A stretch of 64,000 nucleotides of DNA from Proteus vulgaris (lineage in GTDB: Bacteria > Pseudomonadota > Gammaproteobacteria > Enterobacterales > Enterobacteriaceae). Shown here piece after piece: positions 1 through 8,199 of the stretch (positions are counted from its first letter, which is position 1; every line of letters begins with the position of its first letter). The translations under genes and the position numbers were made by a program. The stretch is from assembly GCF_016239305.1 (NCBI RefSeq), contig NZ_JAEHOQ010000009.1, positions 62,001 through 126,000 on the forward strand. The letters are read 5' to 3'. Under the pieces are notes generated by a model that was given only the letters and a program-made list of their open reading frames with translations, was not told the origin of the DNA and did not search any database.

Positions 1-1110
1 TTAGAAACACTCTTTACTGAGGCACTGCATCCTTTGGCAAGTTATCGCCATCAACTGAATTTTCTAAATATTATTGCCCCTGAAATAGTCTTAGCATTAG
101 ATGAATCCGCTGCAGGTAAAGCCTTAACACCAGAATGGATCCACTTTCAATTAGAATCACCGGATCTTTATCCCGAAGTAGAAAGCCTATACGTCATTCA
201 TGCTGTTTATGACACAGAAAACGATCCGCCAACAATGTTTTGGTTTCATACTCATGGACTCGCGCGCTGTGGCTTAACAGAAGTCGATTTAGTTATTCCA
301 AGTATGCTTGAATCTTACTATGGTATTCCCGATCTCTTCCGTTGCTTTGTTAACAACAGTATTAATCATCGCCAAATCGAATTTGGTGAACCAATGCTTT
401 GTGGACAAACATCATCAGGTTTAGAGTATCTTGTTGCCTTACCTTTTGAAGAAGGTATCCGCCATGTCAATCAATCAACACCTCTCGAAAGCCTTAGACC
501 TTTAGAAGAGATGCGTTATGACACTGAAGGTGCACCAAATGGCATTTTCTTGGGTGATTTAGCCGATCGTGACGAATATCATCAACACCCTTCATCTATG
601 CTATTTAGAACCAATGAAGAAAATCCTGTTCTAGAAACCTTCTTTAAAGGTTATGAAGAGCAGCAAGCGATGATGCTACTGCGTAGCAATGAAGAAACCT
701 ATGAAATGTCTGAAAAAGCCAAACGACGCTGGGAATACTTTGTTTCTATGTTTGATAACTACAACCAGCTACCCATTGAAAAAAAGAACGGATTTTTTTC
801 GAAATTATTAGGTAAAGAAAAACCTGAAGAAACTGAAAACCCTTGGCAGTTTATGATCAAGTTTGGTATTCCTTATGGTGAAGAGGAAGAAAAAGAGCTA
901 GAACATATGTGGTTTGTGCCACAGTCTCGTGATGGTGACACTATTTATGCTAAATTACTCAACGTGCCATTTTATGTTGAAGAGATGCAAGAAGGTGAAA
1001 TCTACCCTATCAATATAGATTTAATTACTGATTGGATAGTTTCCTATGAAGAGAATAGTTATACCCCAAACAATATTTATCAACTTTTTAACCATCAACA
1101 AACACATTAA
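1..1110 (+). CDS. Uncharacterised cytosolic protein, 5'-truncated (probably DUF4026 family)
   Basis: The frame is open from base 1 and reads through to a TAA at 1108-1110, so the gene starts outside the window; the TTG at 34 is only an internal codon. The visible 369 residues are acidic and soluble, with no signal peptide or membrane segment. A conserved-looking block rich in aromatic residues (FWFHTHGLARCGLTEVDL, about residues 80-100 of the visible part) resembles what I remember of DUF4026 proteins, whose function is unknown. The C-terminal half is charged (Lys/Glu-rich). It is followed by a strong terminator and is therefore transcriptionally separate from feoABC. The family assignment is from memory and uncertain; that it is a real gene is well supported by length and codon use like its neighbours. 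Confidence 0.6.
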   Translation, partial: LETLFTEALHPLASYRHQLNFLNIIAPEIVLALDESAAGKALTPEWIHFQLESPDLYPEVESLYVIHAVYDTENDPPTMFWFHTHGLARCGLTEVDLVIPSMLESYYGIPDLFRCFVNNSINHRQIEFGEPMLCGQTSSGLEYLVALPFEEGIRHVNQSTPLESLRPLEEMRYDTEGAPNGIFLGDLADRDEYHQHPSSMLFRTNEENPVLETFFKGYEEQQAMMLLRSNEETYEMSEKAKRRWEYFVSMFDNYNQLPIEKKNGFFSKLLGKEKPEETENPWQFMIKFGIPYGEEEEKELEHMWFVPQSRDGDTIYAKLLNVPFYVEEMQEGEIYPINIDLITDWIVSYEENSYTPNNIYQLFNHQQTH

Positions 1111-1137
1111 TTAGCGGACAATTTCACACGACTTATT

Positions 1138-1177
1138 CGGGTTTTTCATTTTAAAATAATGAGAAACCCGCTTTTTA
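1138..1177 (+). terminator. Rho-independent terminator after the first gene
   Basis: A stem of 13 bp with one mismatch (arms 1138-1150 and 1158-1170, CGGGTTT.../...AAACCCG) is followed by CTTTTT. It lies 28 bases after the stop codon. Confidence 0.8.
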
Positions 1178-1333
1178 ATTACAGTGAAATCTACTTTTAC
1201 CTTGTGATCAGTTAACATTATTAATTGATTGTTATTTTGTTGCTACATTGACATCTCAACTCTTCACATTTTGTTTTTGTCTAGTAACAGATAGAGAAAA
1301 CAGTCTGATTTCCTCCCAATATCTTTTCTCTGG

Positions 1334-1347
1334 TTGATTTAAATCAA
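1334..1347 (+). promoter_or_regulatory. FNR binding site upstream of feoA
   Basis: TTGATTTAAATCAA is an exact match to the FNR consensus TTGAT-N4-ATCAA. It lies about 175 bases before feoA. Anaerobic activation of feoABC by FNR is established in E. coli, and the same logic (ferrous iron is available without oxygen) would apply here. Confidence 0.8.
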
Positions 1348-1388
1348 GTGTGGATAAGTGTAGAGTAGGCTAAATTATACCCAATAAG

Positions 1389-1407
1389 GATAATTATAAT
1401 TCTCATT
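1389..1407 (+). promoter_or_regulatory. Fur box candidate upstream of feoA
   Basis: The 19-mer starting GATAATTATAATT matches the classical Fur box at 14 of 19 positions. It sits between the FNR site and feoA, as expected for an iron-repressed promoter. In the 411-base gap before feoA (1111-1521) I otherwise see only the terminator, the FNR site and a second Fur-like site. Confidence 0.6.
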
Positions 1408-1470
1408 AGCATTAAAAATATTTATTATAATTACCCTGACTCTTATTATGTGAATTTTTATATACGTTAA

Positions 1471-1485
1471 TAATTATCAGTATCA
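1471..1485 (+). promoter_or_regulatory. Second Fur-like site close to feoA
   Basis: TAATTATCAGTATCA matches the 7-1-7 Fur motif (TGATAAT N ATTATCA) at 11 of 14 positions. It is 36 bases upstream of the feoA start, a position where bound Fur would block initiation. The right half AGTATCA is identical to that of the Fur-like site at 56538-56552. Confidence 0.45.
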
Positions 1486-1521
1486 TTATTTTTTGTATCA
1501 ATATTCGTGGAAGAACGATTT

Positions 1522-1758
1522 ATGTCACTGATCCCAAATCACAGTTATAAAATCTTGAGCTACTCACCTCAGATTAGCCCTGCATACAGGCAGAAGTTGT
1601 TATCTTTAGGTATGTTGCCTGGCGCTGTGTTTAACGTTATTCGTATCGCACCACTGGGTGATCCTATTCAAATAGAAACGCACCGAGTATCCCTCATTTT
1701 GAGAAAAAAAGATCTCGCACTTATTAACCTTAGCGAAGTGGTTCATAACGAAAAATAA
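1522..1758 (+). CDS. feoA: Ferrous iron transport accessory protein FeoA
   Basis: A small SH3-like cytosolic protein of 78 residues that assists the FeoB ferrous-iron transporter. The sequence aligns over its length with E. coli FeoA from memory, including the block [17 protein letters not shown] and the run [14 protein letters not shown] near the C-terminus. I start it at ATG 1522 rather than at the in-frame GTG 1507, because GGAAG at 1509-1513 is correctly spaced for the ATG and no ribosome site precedes the GTG. It is first in feoABC, 48 bases before feoB, and lies behind FNR and Fur-like sites, so expression is expected to rise under anoxia and iron limitation. Confidence 0.95.
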   Translation: MSLIPNHSYKILSYSPQISPAYRQKLLSLGMLPGAVFNVIRIAPLGDPIQIETHRVSLILRKKDLALINLSEVVHNEK

Positions 1759-1806
1759 TCGTTATCTCTCATTCAACCAGGCAAGACAACTATTGGCATC
1801 ACTATT

Positions 1807-4134
1807 ATGACTCCTCTCACTATAGGCCTTATCGGCAACCCCAATGCTGGTAAAACAACACTTTTTAATCAGTTAACAGGCTCTCGCCAGCGCGTAGGTA
1901 ACTGGGCAGGTGTGACAGTCGAACGCAAAGTAGGTCGTTTCACAACGGCAAATCATAAAATTGAGCTCGTCGATTTACCCGGCACTTACTCCTTAACGAC
2001 AATCTCAGAACAGACATCGCTTGATGAACAAATTGCCTGTCATTTCATTTTAAGTAATGAAGCGGACATGCTGATTAACGTTGTTGATGCCTCTAACCTT
2101 GAACGTAACCTCTATTTGACATTACAACTGCTTGAGTTAGGTATTCCCTGCATTGTGGCATTAAACATGCTTGATATTGCAGAACACCAAGATATGCAAA
2201 TTGATATCAAAGCATTGTCTGAGCAACTGGGTTGCCCTGTTATTCCTATGGTTTCAACCAAAGCATCAGGAATAGATAAGCTCAAAGAAGCGATTGATAC
2301 TTTCCCTGCTGAAAAGAAAAAACCACAAGAATTACTAACGTCTTACCCAATATGGTTACTTAATGAAGTCGAAGCACTCGCTGAAAAAATTAATCATGAT
2401 GAGTTTAATTTACAGCAACGCCGTTGGATGGCCTTACAGTGTTTAGAAGGGGATATTTATACCCATCAACGTGCTCAAGTTACCACCGAAGATATCAAAG
2501 CAATTCGTCAACGAATTCAAGACGAACACAATAATGAACCAGAATTAGTCATTGCGGATGCCCGTTATCAAAATATTGAGCGTATCTGTCATACTGTGAT
2601 TAATATGGAGTCCATTAAGCCAAATATCCTGACACAAAATATCGATAAAGTGATATTAAACCGTTGGTTAGGTGTGCCTATCTTCCTATTTGTAATGTAT
2701 TTAATGTTCGTTTTGGCGATTAACATCGGTGGTGCATTACAACCCGCTTTTGAAGGGGGCTCAGAAGCCATCTTTATTCATGGAATTCAATGGATTGGCG
2801 CAACCTTTAACTTCCCAGAATGGTTAACTATTTTCCTTGCGCAAGGTGTCGGTGGTGGTATCAATACTGTTCTTCCACTGGTACCACAAATCGGGATGAT
2901 GTATCTCTTCTTATCTATTCTTGAAGATTCAGGTTATATGGCTCGTGCCGCATTTGTTATGGATAGATTAATGCAGGCTTTGGGTCTGCCTGGTAAATCA
3001 TTCGTACCGCTGATTGTTGGCTTTGGTTGTAACGTACCGTCAATTATGGGTGCGCGTACTCTTGATGCTCCAAGAGAACGATTAATCACAGTATTAATGG
3101 CACCGTTTATGTCTTGTGGTGCACGCTTAGCTATCTTTGCTGTTTTTGCCGCTGCTTTCTTTGGTAAAAATGGCGCCAGTGTAGTTTTCTCACTTTATAT
3201 TTTAGGTATTGTTGTCGCGATCCTTACTGGTTTATTATTAAAACACACCATTATGCGTGGTGAAGCATCACCTTTCGTGATGGAATTGCCGGTTTATCAT
3301 ATTCCTCACCTAAAAACATTGTTGATGCAAACTTGGCAACGCTTAAAAGGTTTCGTGGTACGTGCTGGTAAAGTCATTATTATTGCCAGTATGTTTATTG
3401 GTGCATTAAATAGCTTTACCTTCTCAGGTAAACCTGCGGACAACATCAATGACTCAGCATTGGCATCAGTCAGTAAAGTGATCACACCATTATTGCAACC
3501 TATTGGTGTTCATAACGATAACTGGCAAGCAACGGTAGGTTTAGTAACAGGGGCGATGGCAAAAGAAGTGGTTGTGGGAACATTAAATACCCTTTATACC
3601 GCAGAAAGCATTGTTAATGAGCCTTTTGATCCTGAAGAATTCGATCTCTGGGGTGAAATTGGTGATGCCTTTGGTGAAACATGGGATAGCTTAAAAGAGA
3701 CCTTTACCCTAGCGGCACTTTCTAATCCAATTGAAGCAAGTAAAGGTGATGGTGAAATGGATACCGGTACAATGGGAACCATGGGTGCTAAATTTGGCTC
3801 CGGTATTGCCGCATACAGCTACTTAATCTTTGTTTTACTGTATGTACCTTGTGTTTCAGTAATGGGTGCGATTGCTCGTGAAACAAGCCGTGGCTGGATG
3901 ACCTTCTCTATTCTTTGGGGATTAAATATTGCTTATTCATTGGCTGCGCTATTCTATCAAGTAGCAACCTTCAGTGAGCATCCGCAAAGTAGTGGCATAA
4001 CCATTGCTGCCGTGGTGATCTTTAACTTAATTCTATTCATCTTGTTGCGTAATGCTCGTAGTCGTCTAACAATTAACTTAAGCAATAAGCCTTCATTAGC
4101 TAAACAATGTTGTTCAAAAGGTAGTTGTCACTAG
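1807..4134 (+). CDS. feoB: Ferrous iron transporter FeoB
   Basis: Inner-membrane Fe(II) uptake protein of 775 residues, the usual enterobacterial length. The N-terminal G-protein domain shows G1 (GNPNAGKTT, about residues 10-18), the G3 motif DLPGTYSL (about 58-65) and NMLD (G4, near residue 121), followed by a helical GDI-type region. From about residue 280 onward there are repeated hydrophobic segments with the two FeoB gate repeats, including GFGCNVPSIMGAR and YVPCVSVMGAIARETS. The C-terminal tail carries several cysteines (CCSKGSC). It lies between feoA and feoC in the standard operon order, 19 bases before feoC, and nothing suggests damage. Confidence 0.98.
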   Translation: MTPLTIGLIGNPNAGKTTLFNQLTGSRQRVGNWAGVTVERKVGRFTTANHKIELVDLPGTYSLTTISEQTSLDEQIACHFILSNEADMLINVVDASNLERNLYLTLQLLELGIPCIVALNMLDIAEHQDMQIDIKALSEQLGCPVIPMVSTKASGIDKLKEAIDTFPAEKKKPQELLTSYPIWLLNEVEALAEKINHDEFNLQQRRWMALQCLEGDIYTHQRAQVTTEDIKAIRQRIQDEHNNEPELVIADARYQNIERICHTVINMESIKPNILTQNIDKVILNRWLGVPIFLFVMYLMFVLAINIGGALQPAFEGGSEAIFIHGIQWIGATFNFPEWLTIFLAQGVGGGINTVLPLVPQIGMMYLFLSILEDSGYMARAAFVMDRLMQALGLPGKSFVPLIVGFGCNVPSIMGARTLDAPRERLITVLMAPFMSCGARLAIFAVFAAAFFGKNGASVVFSLYILGIVVAILTGLLLKHTIMRGEASPFVMELPVYHIPHLKTLLMQTWQRLKGFVVRAGKVIIIASMFIGALNSFTFSGKPADNINDSALASVSKVITPLLQPIGVHNDNWQATVGLVTGAMAKEVVVGTLNTLYTAESIVNEPFDPEEFDLWGEIGDAFGETWDSLKETFTLAALSNPIEASKGDGEMDTGTMGTMGAKFGSGIAAYSYLIFVLLYVPCVSVMGAIARETSRGWMTFSILWGLNIAYSLAALFYQVATFSEHPQSSGITIAAVVIFNLILFILLRNARSRLTINLSNKPSLAKQCCSKGSCH

Positions 4135-4153
4135 GTGACAAAGGAAAGGTAAG

Positions 4154-4384
4154 ATGGCCAGTTTGATAGAAGTACGTGATTGTATCGCCCTCAATGGTCG
4201 AGCCGATGCCCGTCTTATCAGCCATCAACTCAATATGCCTGAACCGTTGGTGCAAGCAATGTTAGAACGGCTCACATTGATGGGTAAGCTTCAAGAAGTA
4301 GATGTAGAGGAGTGCCTTACGGGCAGTTGTAAAAGTTGCCCTGAAGCCACCGCCTGCCAGACAAAGCTTTATCAATTAATCTAA
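4154..4384 (+). CDS. feoC: Ferrous iron transport regulatory protein FeoC
   Basis: A 76-residue winged-helix protein found with FeoB in Enterobacterales. The N-terminal half (MASLIEVRDCIALNGRADA, then a helix-turn-helix-like stretch) fits the winged-helix fold. The C-terminal half contains four clustered cysteines (ECLTGSCKSCPEATAC), a proposed iron-sulfur or metal site. In Klebsiella and Salmonella FeoC binds FeoB and protects it from proteolysis. It is the last gene of the operon and is followed by a terminator. Confidence 0.95.
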   Translation: MASLIEVRDCIALNGRADARLISHQLNMPEPLVQAMLERLTLMGKLQEVDVEECLTGSCKSCPEATACQTKLYQLI

Positions 4385-4405
4385 CAAATTGATAAATACC
4401 ATCAC

Positions 4406-4436
4406 AAAAACCCTTACTTTATGTAGGGGTTTTTTA
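4406..4436 (+). terminator. Terminator of feoABC
   Basis: Stem AAAACCCTTAC / GTAGGGGTTTT (one mismatch) around a TTTAT loop, ending in a T run. It begins 22 bases after feoC. Confidence 0.85.
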
Positions 4437-4518
4437 TTTAATGCTTAAGATGAATCATTTTCATCTTCCTATTTAATGATTTACTTTCCTAACTATCACG
4501 GCATAATCCTTTAAATAT

Positions 4519-4534
4519 AGACGTAAAGACGTCT
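4519..4534 (+). promoter_or_regulatory. Probable MetJ operator (two tandem met boxes)
   Basis: AGACGTAA followed directly by AGACGTCT: one 6/8 and one perfect 8/8 match to the 8-bp met box. Two tandem boxes are the minimum MetJ operator. The same bases form a perfect 8-bp inverted repeat with 4-base spacer at 4517-4536. It ends 32 bases before the OsmC-family start. A second array of met boxes stands before metF in this window. Confidence 0.65.
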
Positions 4535-4566
4535 ATTATCATTTCACTTTATAAGAATATAAAATT

Positions 4567-5025
4567 ATGCCAATAACTGAATTTTCATCGACCATTACAA
4601 CCAGCAAACAAGGTGGATTGCAGATGCAATGTGCATCACGCCAGTTTCAATTTTTACTTGATGAACCTTTGTCATTAGGTGGAAAAGACACTGCAATGAA
4701 TCCTGTTGAAGCATTATTAGGTACATTGGGTGCTTGTAAAGGGATTGTCGCCAAAAGCTTTGCGCGAATACATAAAATTAATCTCAACGATATTCGCATT
4801 GAAGTTAAAGGCGAATTAGATACCGATGGTTTTACGGGAAAAAATAAAGAAGCCAAAATTGGCTTTAGTAAAATTACGACGCACTTTTTTATTCAAGCCG
4901 ATAATAGTGAAGAAGAGATCGCTGCATTTATCGCTTTTATTGAACGCACTTGCCCTGTTGCTGACACAATAAAAAATGCACCTATTTTAAACACGTCCTT
5001 TCATCTCGAAAACGTACCTGCATGA
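4567..5025 (+). CDS. OsmC/Ohr-family protein, probably MetJ-regulated
   Basis: A 152-residue cytosolic protein of the OsmC/Ohr superfamily, whose characterised members reduce organic hydroperoxides with two cysteines. Both expected cysteines are present: one in the helix after NPVEALLGTLGACKG (about residue 58) and one in ERTCPVADT (about residue 122). It is not the osmotically inducible OsmC itself and is shorter than some relatives, so the substrate is open. It stands alone between the feoABC terminator and a convergent MarR gene. The met boxes upstream suggest that it is made when methionine/S-adenosylmethionine is low, which would link it to sulfur metabolism rather than general peroxide stress. 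Confidence 0.85.
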   Translation: MPITEFSSTITTSKQGGLQMQCASRQFQFLLDEPLSLGGKDTAMNPVEALLGTLGACKGIVAKSFARIHKINLNDIRIEVKGELDTDGFTGKNKEAKIGFSKITTHFFIQADNSEEEIAAFIAFIERTCPVADTIKNAPILNTSFHLENVPA

Positions 5026-5064
5026 TCGTCTATTTATGGCTGCCCTAAATAAAAGGGCAGCATA

Positions 5065-5502
5065 TTAAGGTGTTTCTTTAAACCAAGGTTGGCGTAATAA
5101 CTGCTCAAATAACTGCTTATTTTCTTCACCGATAATGTTCACAATTTCTGTGATGATCTCTTGCTTTAGCTCGTCATAGCGTTGATAACATTCTTGGCCT
5201 AATGTCGTCATTTCGACACCTTTTAGTTTTTTACTGTCTTTCATATCAAACACGTTAATTAAACCTTTTTGCTCCAACTGTCGTATAAACTTATGAATAG
5301 CTTGTCTGGAAATCACGACTGTTTTACTAATTTCAGCAATAGTGGCAGGTGCATCCACAATACGCGATAAGATGTACCATTCTGAATTTGCCAAATGGAT
5401 ATCACTTTGTGCGTTCCAGCAGGTATCAATACGCGAACGTAACAAAGAGTGCTTCTCGCTAATTAAATCAATTATATCAAGCTTTTCTAATAAAATAGCC
5501 AT
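5065..5502 (-). CDS. MarR-family transcriptional regulator
   Basis: A 145-residue winged-helix regulator. The central part shows the MarR DNA-binding order: ANSEWYILSRIVDAPATIAE, then ISKTVVISRQAIHKFIRQLEQKGLI (recognition helix) and a short wing. ATG 5502 is preferred over GTG 5511 because a GAGGG ribosome site is correctly spaced for it. It is divergent from the MFS exporter at 5632. Two near-identical inverted repeats in the gap (GTCAA-N5-TTGAY) are likely its operators, so it probably represses both itself and the pump until a ligand binds. The ligand is unknown. Confidence 0.88.
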   Translation of the reverse strand: MAILLEKLDIIDLISEKHSLLRSRIDTCWNAQSDIHLANSEWYILSRIVDAPATIAEISKTVVISRQAIHKFIRQLEQKGLINVFDMKDSKKLKGVEMTTLGQECYQRYDELKQEIITEIVNIIGEENKQLFEQLLRQPWFKETP

Positions 5503-5544
5503 ACTTATCACCCTCTTTTTATGCCAGTATAACAGAATATAATT

Positions 5545-5559
5545 GTCAACTCAGTTGAT
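5545..5559. promoter_or_regulatory. Inverted-repeat operator 1 (MarR candidate)
   Basis: GTCAACTCAGTTGAT, containing a perfect 6-bp inverted repeat TCAACT-C-AGTTGA. It is 43 bases upstream of the marR start and shares the pattern GTCAA-N5-TTGAY with the site at 5591. Confidence 0.55.
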
Positions 5560-5590
5560 CATATTCTCTATTTCCGTTATTTTTCATTAT

Positions 5591-5605
5591 GTCAATTTAG
5601 TTGAC
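5591..5605. promoter_or_regulatory. Inverted-repeat operator 2 (MarR candidate)
   Basis: GTCAATTTAGTTGAC, part of the repeat TGTCAA-N5-TTGACA at 5590-5606. It is 26 bases upstream of the MFS start. Its similarity to the site at 5545 suggests one dimer bound at each promoter. Confidence 0.55.
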
Positions 5606-5631
5606 ATTGTAAAAAATAGGAAATAAATGTA

Positions 5632-7050
5632 ATGAACAAAGCAGAAAAAATTGTCACTCAGCCTCGCGCAATGATAAGTGTCTTAATGTTAGGGACATTT
5701 GTGGGGTTATTTGGTGAAACCGCGCTAAATATGGCGTTAACAAATCTGATGGAGCAATTCGTAATTAGTGCAGGATTAGCTCAATGGCTTGTTACCGGAT
5801 ATTTACTGACTTTAGCTATCTTCGTACCTATCTCAGCAATCTTAGTCCGATGGTTTAATACAAGAAGTTTGATTATTAGCGCGTTATTTATCTCGCTATT
5901 AGGTTGTGTGGTTGCGGCACTTGCATCTAGCTTTCCTCTCCTGATGATAGGCCGAATTATTCAAGCAATTGGCACAGGAATTATTCTACCTGTATTAATG
6001 AGCGCAGCTTTACTTATTTTTCCTCTTTATCAAAGGGGTGCCGTTATGGGAGTTATTGGTTTGACAATCACCTTGGCTCCCGCATTAGGCCCCACATTAT
6101 CGGGTTTTATTTTAACCTCAATGAATTGGCATGCTATTTTTTGGATCAGTGCCATCTGTTATATCGCTATTTTAGTCTTAGCTTTTTATTCAATGGAACA
6201 TATCGGTACTCTAACAAAACCCCGTATTGATATTATTTCACTCTTATTATCTTCTATCGGTTTTTCTGGACTGATTTATGGATTAGCCGTATTAGCTGAA
6301 CATTCAATTACCTCAGTAAATGTTTGGGGCTCAGTATTAATAGGTGTTTTGAGCTTATTACTGTTTTGCTGGCGACAAAAACAGCTCGCAATGCCAATGA
6401 TTAATCTTCAAACTTTTAAGCATTCAATATTCGTTATTGGATTATTAATGATGATTGTTTGCATGATGAGTGTATTATCGGTTGCGATTATTCTTCCTAT
6501 CTATTTGAAAGAAGTTCTACTCTTTAGCGCTGCGATTGCAGGTATTTTATTATTACCGGGCAATATTATTAATGTGATTTTTTCACCATTAATTGGTTTT
6601 CTTTATAATCGATATGATGCCCGCTTTTTTGCCGTTATGGGGGCGCTGTTTATGTTGTTAAGCGCCTGTATTTTCTTAGTCTCAGTTAATGAACATACTG
6701 CTGCATGGAAAATTATTGTCGCCTTTATGGCGCTTTGTATGGGTGTAACCTGCGTCATTATGCCTGCGCAAACAACCGCATTAAGCGATTTAACGCCTGA
6801 TCTTTATGCTGATGGCTCTGCTATTTGGAATACGCTATACCAAGTTTCTGGCGCATTAGGTACCTCTATCGCCATTACGTTAATGTCTTATTTTCGTGAA
6901 AATGCGTTGTCACAAAATAGTGCTATCTCTGCCCTATCATTTGGCACACATGCTGTGTTTTATTTCACACTAGCCTTGAGTATCATTGCATTATTACTGG
7001 CTTTTCGACTTAAAAAACCATTAGCAAAACCAGTGTTATCCCCTAAATAA
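5632..7050 (+). CDS. MFS multidrug exporter, DHA2-like family
   Basis: A 472-residue polytopic membrane protein with about 14 hydrophobic segments, the layout of the DHA2 drug:H+ antiporters (EmrB, LmrB and relatives). The N-terminal segment FVGLFGETALNMALTNLM and the following QWLVTGYLLTLAIFVPISA are typical of TM1-TM2 in this family, and GRIIQAIGTGIILPVLMSA corresponds to the conserved GRxxQxxG region. A purine-rich ribosome site (AGGAAATAAATGTA) precedes the ATG. No membrane-fusion partner (EmrA-like) is adjacent, so it probably works alone at the inner membrane. Divergent from the MarR regulator, which probably controls it. Substrates cannot be inferred. Confidence 0.9.
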   Translation: MNKAEKIVTQPRAMISVLMLGTFVGLFGETALNMALTNLMEQFVISAGLAQWLVTGYLLTLAIFVPISAILVRWFNTRSLIISALFISLLGCVVAALASSFPLLMIGRIIQAIGTGIILPVLMSAALLIFPLYQRGAVMGVIGLTITLAPALGPTLSGFILTSMNWHAIFWISAICYIAILVLAFYSMEHIGTLTKPRIDIISLLLSSIGFSGLIYGLAVLAEHSITSVNVWGSVLIGVLSLLLFCWRQKQLAMPMINLQTFKHSIFVIGLLMMIVCMMSVLSVAIILPIYLKEVLLFSAAIAGILLLPGNIINVIFSPLIGFLYNRYDARFFAVMGALFMLLSACIFLVSVNEHTAAWKIIVAFMALCMGVTCVIMPAQTTALSDLTPDLYADGSAIWNTLYQVSGALGTSIAITLMSYFRENALSQNSAISALSFGTHAVFYFTLALSIIALLLAFRLKKPLAKPVLSPK

Positions 7051-7354
7051 TGCCGTTTTAAACACCTTCTCAGTTCAGATAAAAAAGCCCATATTAAGCC
7101 AAAAGGCATAACATGGGCTAAATCGGTGTCTAATTCAGAAGGAATATCATCTTCAACACCAGCGAGATAATTCGTCTCATTCACACAACATTTCACTGAA
7201 ATACTAAAGACAAAACTCTTTTTCGATAAACGCTATCTACCTGAAACAGTTATCACAAAGGAACAAATAGATAACCAAGTCGCCTTTTATAAGGCGTATT
7301 ATTACAACTCGTATAGAGCAAGAATTAAATTTATTAAAAAATTAATAAAAATAC
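7051..7354. other. Intergenic stretch with a possible gene remnant
   Basis: Between the MFS exporter and bioH. On the plus strand a frame is open from about 7168 to a TAA at 7369-7371 (about 67 codons) with no ATG, GTG or TTG start at its head; its composition (Tyr/Lys/Ile-rich, e.g. FYKAYYYNSYRARIKF) looks like the end of a real protein rather than random sequence. I do not recognise the family. It may be the 3' end of a decayed gene. No other feature is seen. Confidence 0.3.
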
Positions 7355-7388
7355 AAAAAGAGCTGTTCTAAAATAGAATCAGCTCTTT
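7355..7388 (-). terminator. Terminator of bioH (probably bidirectional)
   Basis: AAAGAGCTG (7357-7365) pairs with CAGCTCTTT (7380-7388), with inner pairing TTCTA/TAGAA and one bulged base. A run of A on the left supplies the U tract for the minus-strand bioH transcript, whose stop is 10 bases away. Confidence 0.8.
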
Positions 7389-7398
7389 AAAACTATCA

Positions 7399-8163
7399 TC
7401 ATTTACAAGCCTCGATTAACGCTTGAGTAAATTCATCAGGATGTGAAATAAACGGGGCATGAGCCGCATTACGGAAAGTCACGGAAGGTGAATGTGGATA
7501 AAGAATATCTAATAATCCAGCCACTTTTCGAGGTACTAAACCGTCTAAATAACCGTAAAAACGAATAAAAGGACAACCCAACGTTTTCAACTCTTCTCGT
7601 AAATCCTCAGTACGCAGAATTTCTAATCCGCCATTAAGCACTTCAACAGAAGGGAGTGGTTGCTCTAATACCACTGATTTTAATGCTTTCATATCTTCAC
7701 GCGCACTTTGAGTGCCCAATGTTTGTAGTGCTAAAAAGCGCTCAACGGTGCGATGAAAATTCTCATTTAACTGCTGTTCAAATCCTTTCAAAACTTCAGG
7801 CTTGATACCCGGCCAACCATCATGTGCACCAAAACAAGGAGAAGAAGCTACCGTAATCAACGCTTGCACACTATTGGGATTATCTAAAACAATACGGCTA
7901 GCGACTAATCCACCTAAAGACCATCCTAGCCAAATGGCATTAGCAGGCGCTTTTGCAAAAACAATCTCTGCCATCTCTTTTAATGTGAGCGCTGAAAATC
8001 CTTGGCTACGTCCATAACCCGGTAAATCAACAAGATGAAGTGTAAAATGCGAGGCTAATCTCGGTATTAATGATTGCCAGACCTGTGCATTCAGCCCCCA
8101 TCCGTGTAGTAGCACAAGATCTATTTTTCCTTCACCGATTGTCTGCCAATACAGTTTATTCAT
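7399..8163 (-). CDS. bioH: Pimeloyl-ACP methyl ester carboxylesterase BioH
   Basis: Cytosolic alpha/beta hydrolase of 254 residues that removes the methyl ester from pimeloyl-ACP at the end of the BioC/BioH route to biotin. The oxyanion region [10 protein letters not shown] (about residues 16-25), the nucleophile elbow GWSLGG (Ser near residue 81), the acid in GYLDGLVP (about 205) and the histidine in [11 protein letters not shown] (about 233) form the expected catalytic triad. Position beside gntX and nfuA matches the enterobacterial order. It is divergent from gntX with 36 bases between starts. Confidence 0.96.
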   Translation of the reverse strand: MNKLYWQTIGEGKIDLVLLHGWGLNAQVWQSLIPRLASHFTLHLVDLPGYGRSQGFSALTLKEMAEIVFAKAPANAIWLGWSLGGLVASRIVLDNPNSVQALITVASSPCFGAHDGWPGIKPEVLKGFEQQLNENFHRTVERFLALQTLGTQSAREDMKALKSVVLEQPLPSVEVLNGGLEILRTEDLREELKTLGCPFIRFYGYLDGLVPRKVAGLLDILYPHSPSVTFRNAAHAPFISHPDEFTQALIEACK

Positions 8164-8199
8164 TGTTATGCTCTCTTCTCTTTTACAAGGATGTTCATT

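Noticed and set aside
6960..7196. Minus-strand open frame of 78 codons over the 3' end of the MFS gene
   Set aside because: Overlaps the MFS coding end, no ribosome site and no recognisable family; treated as a shadow.
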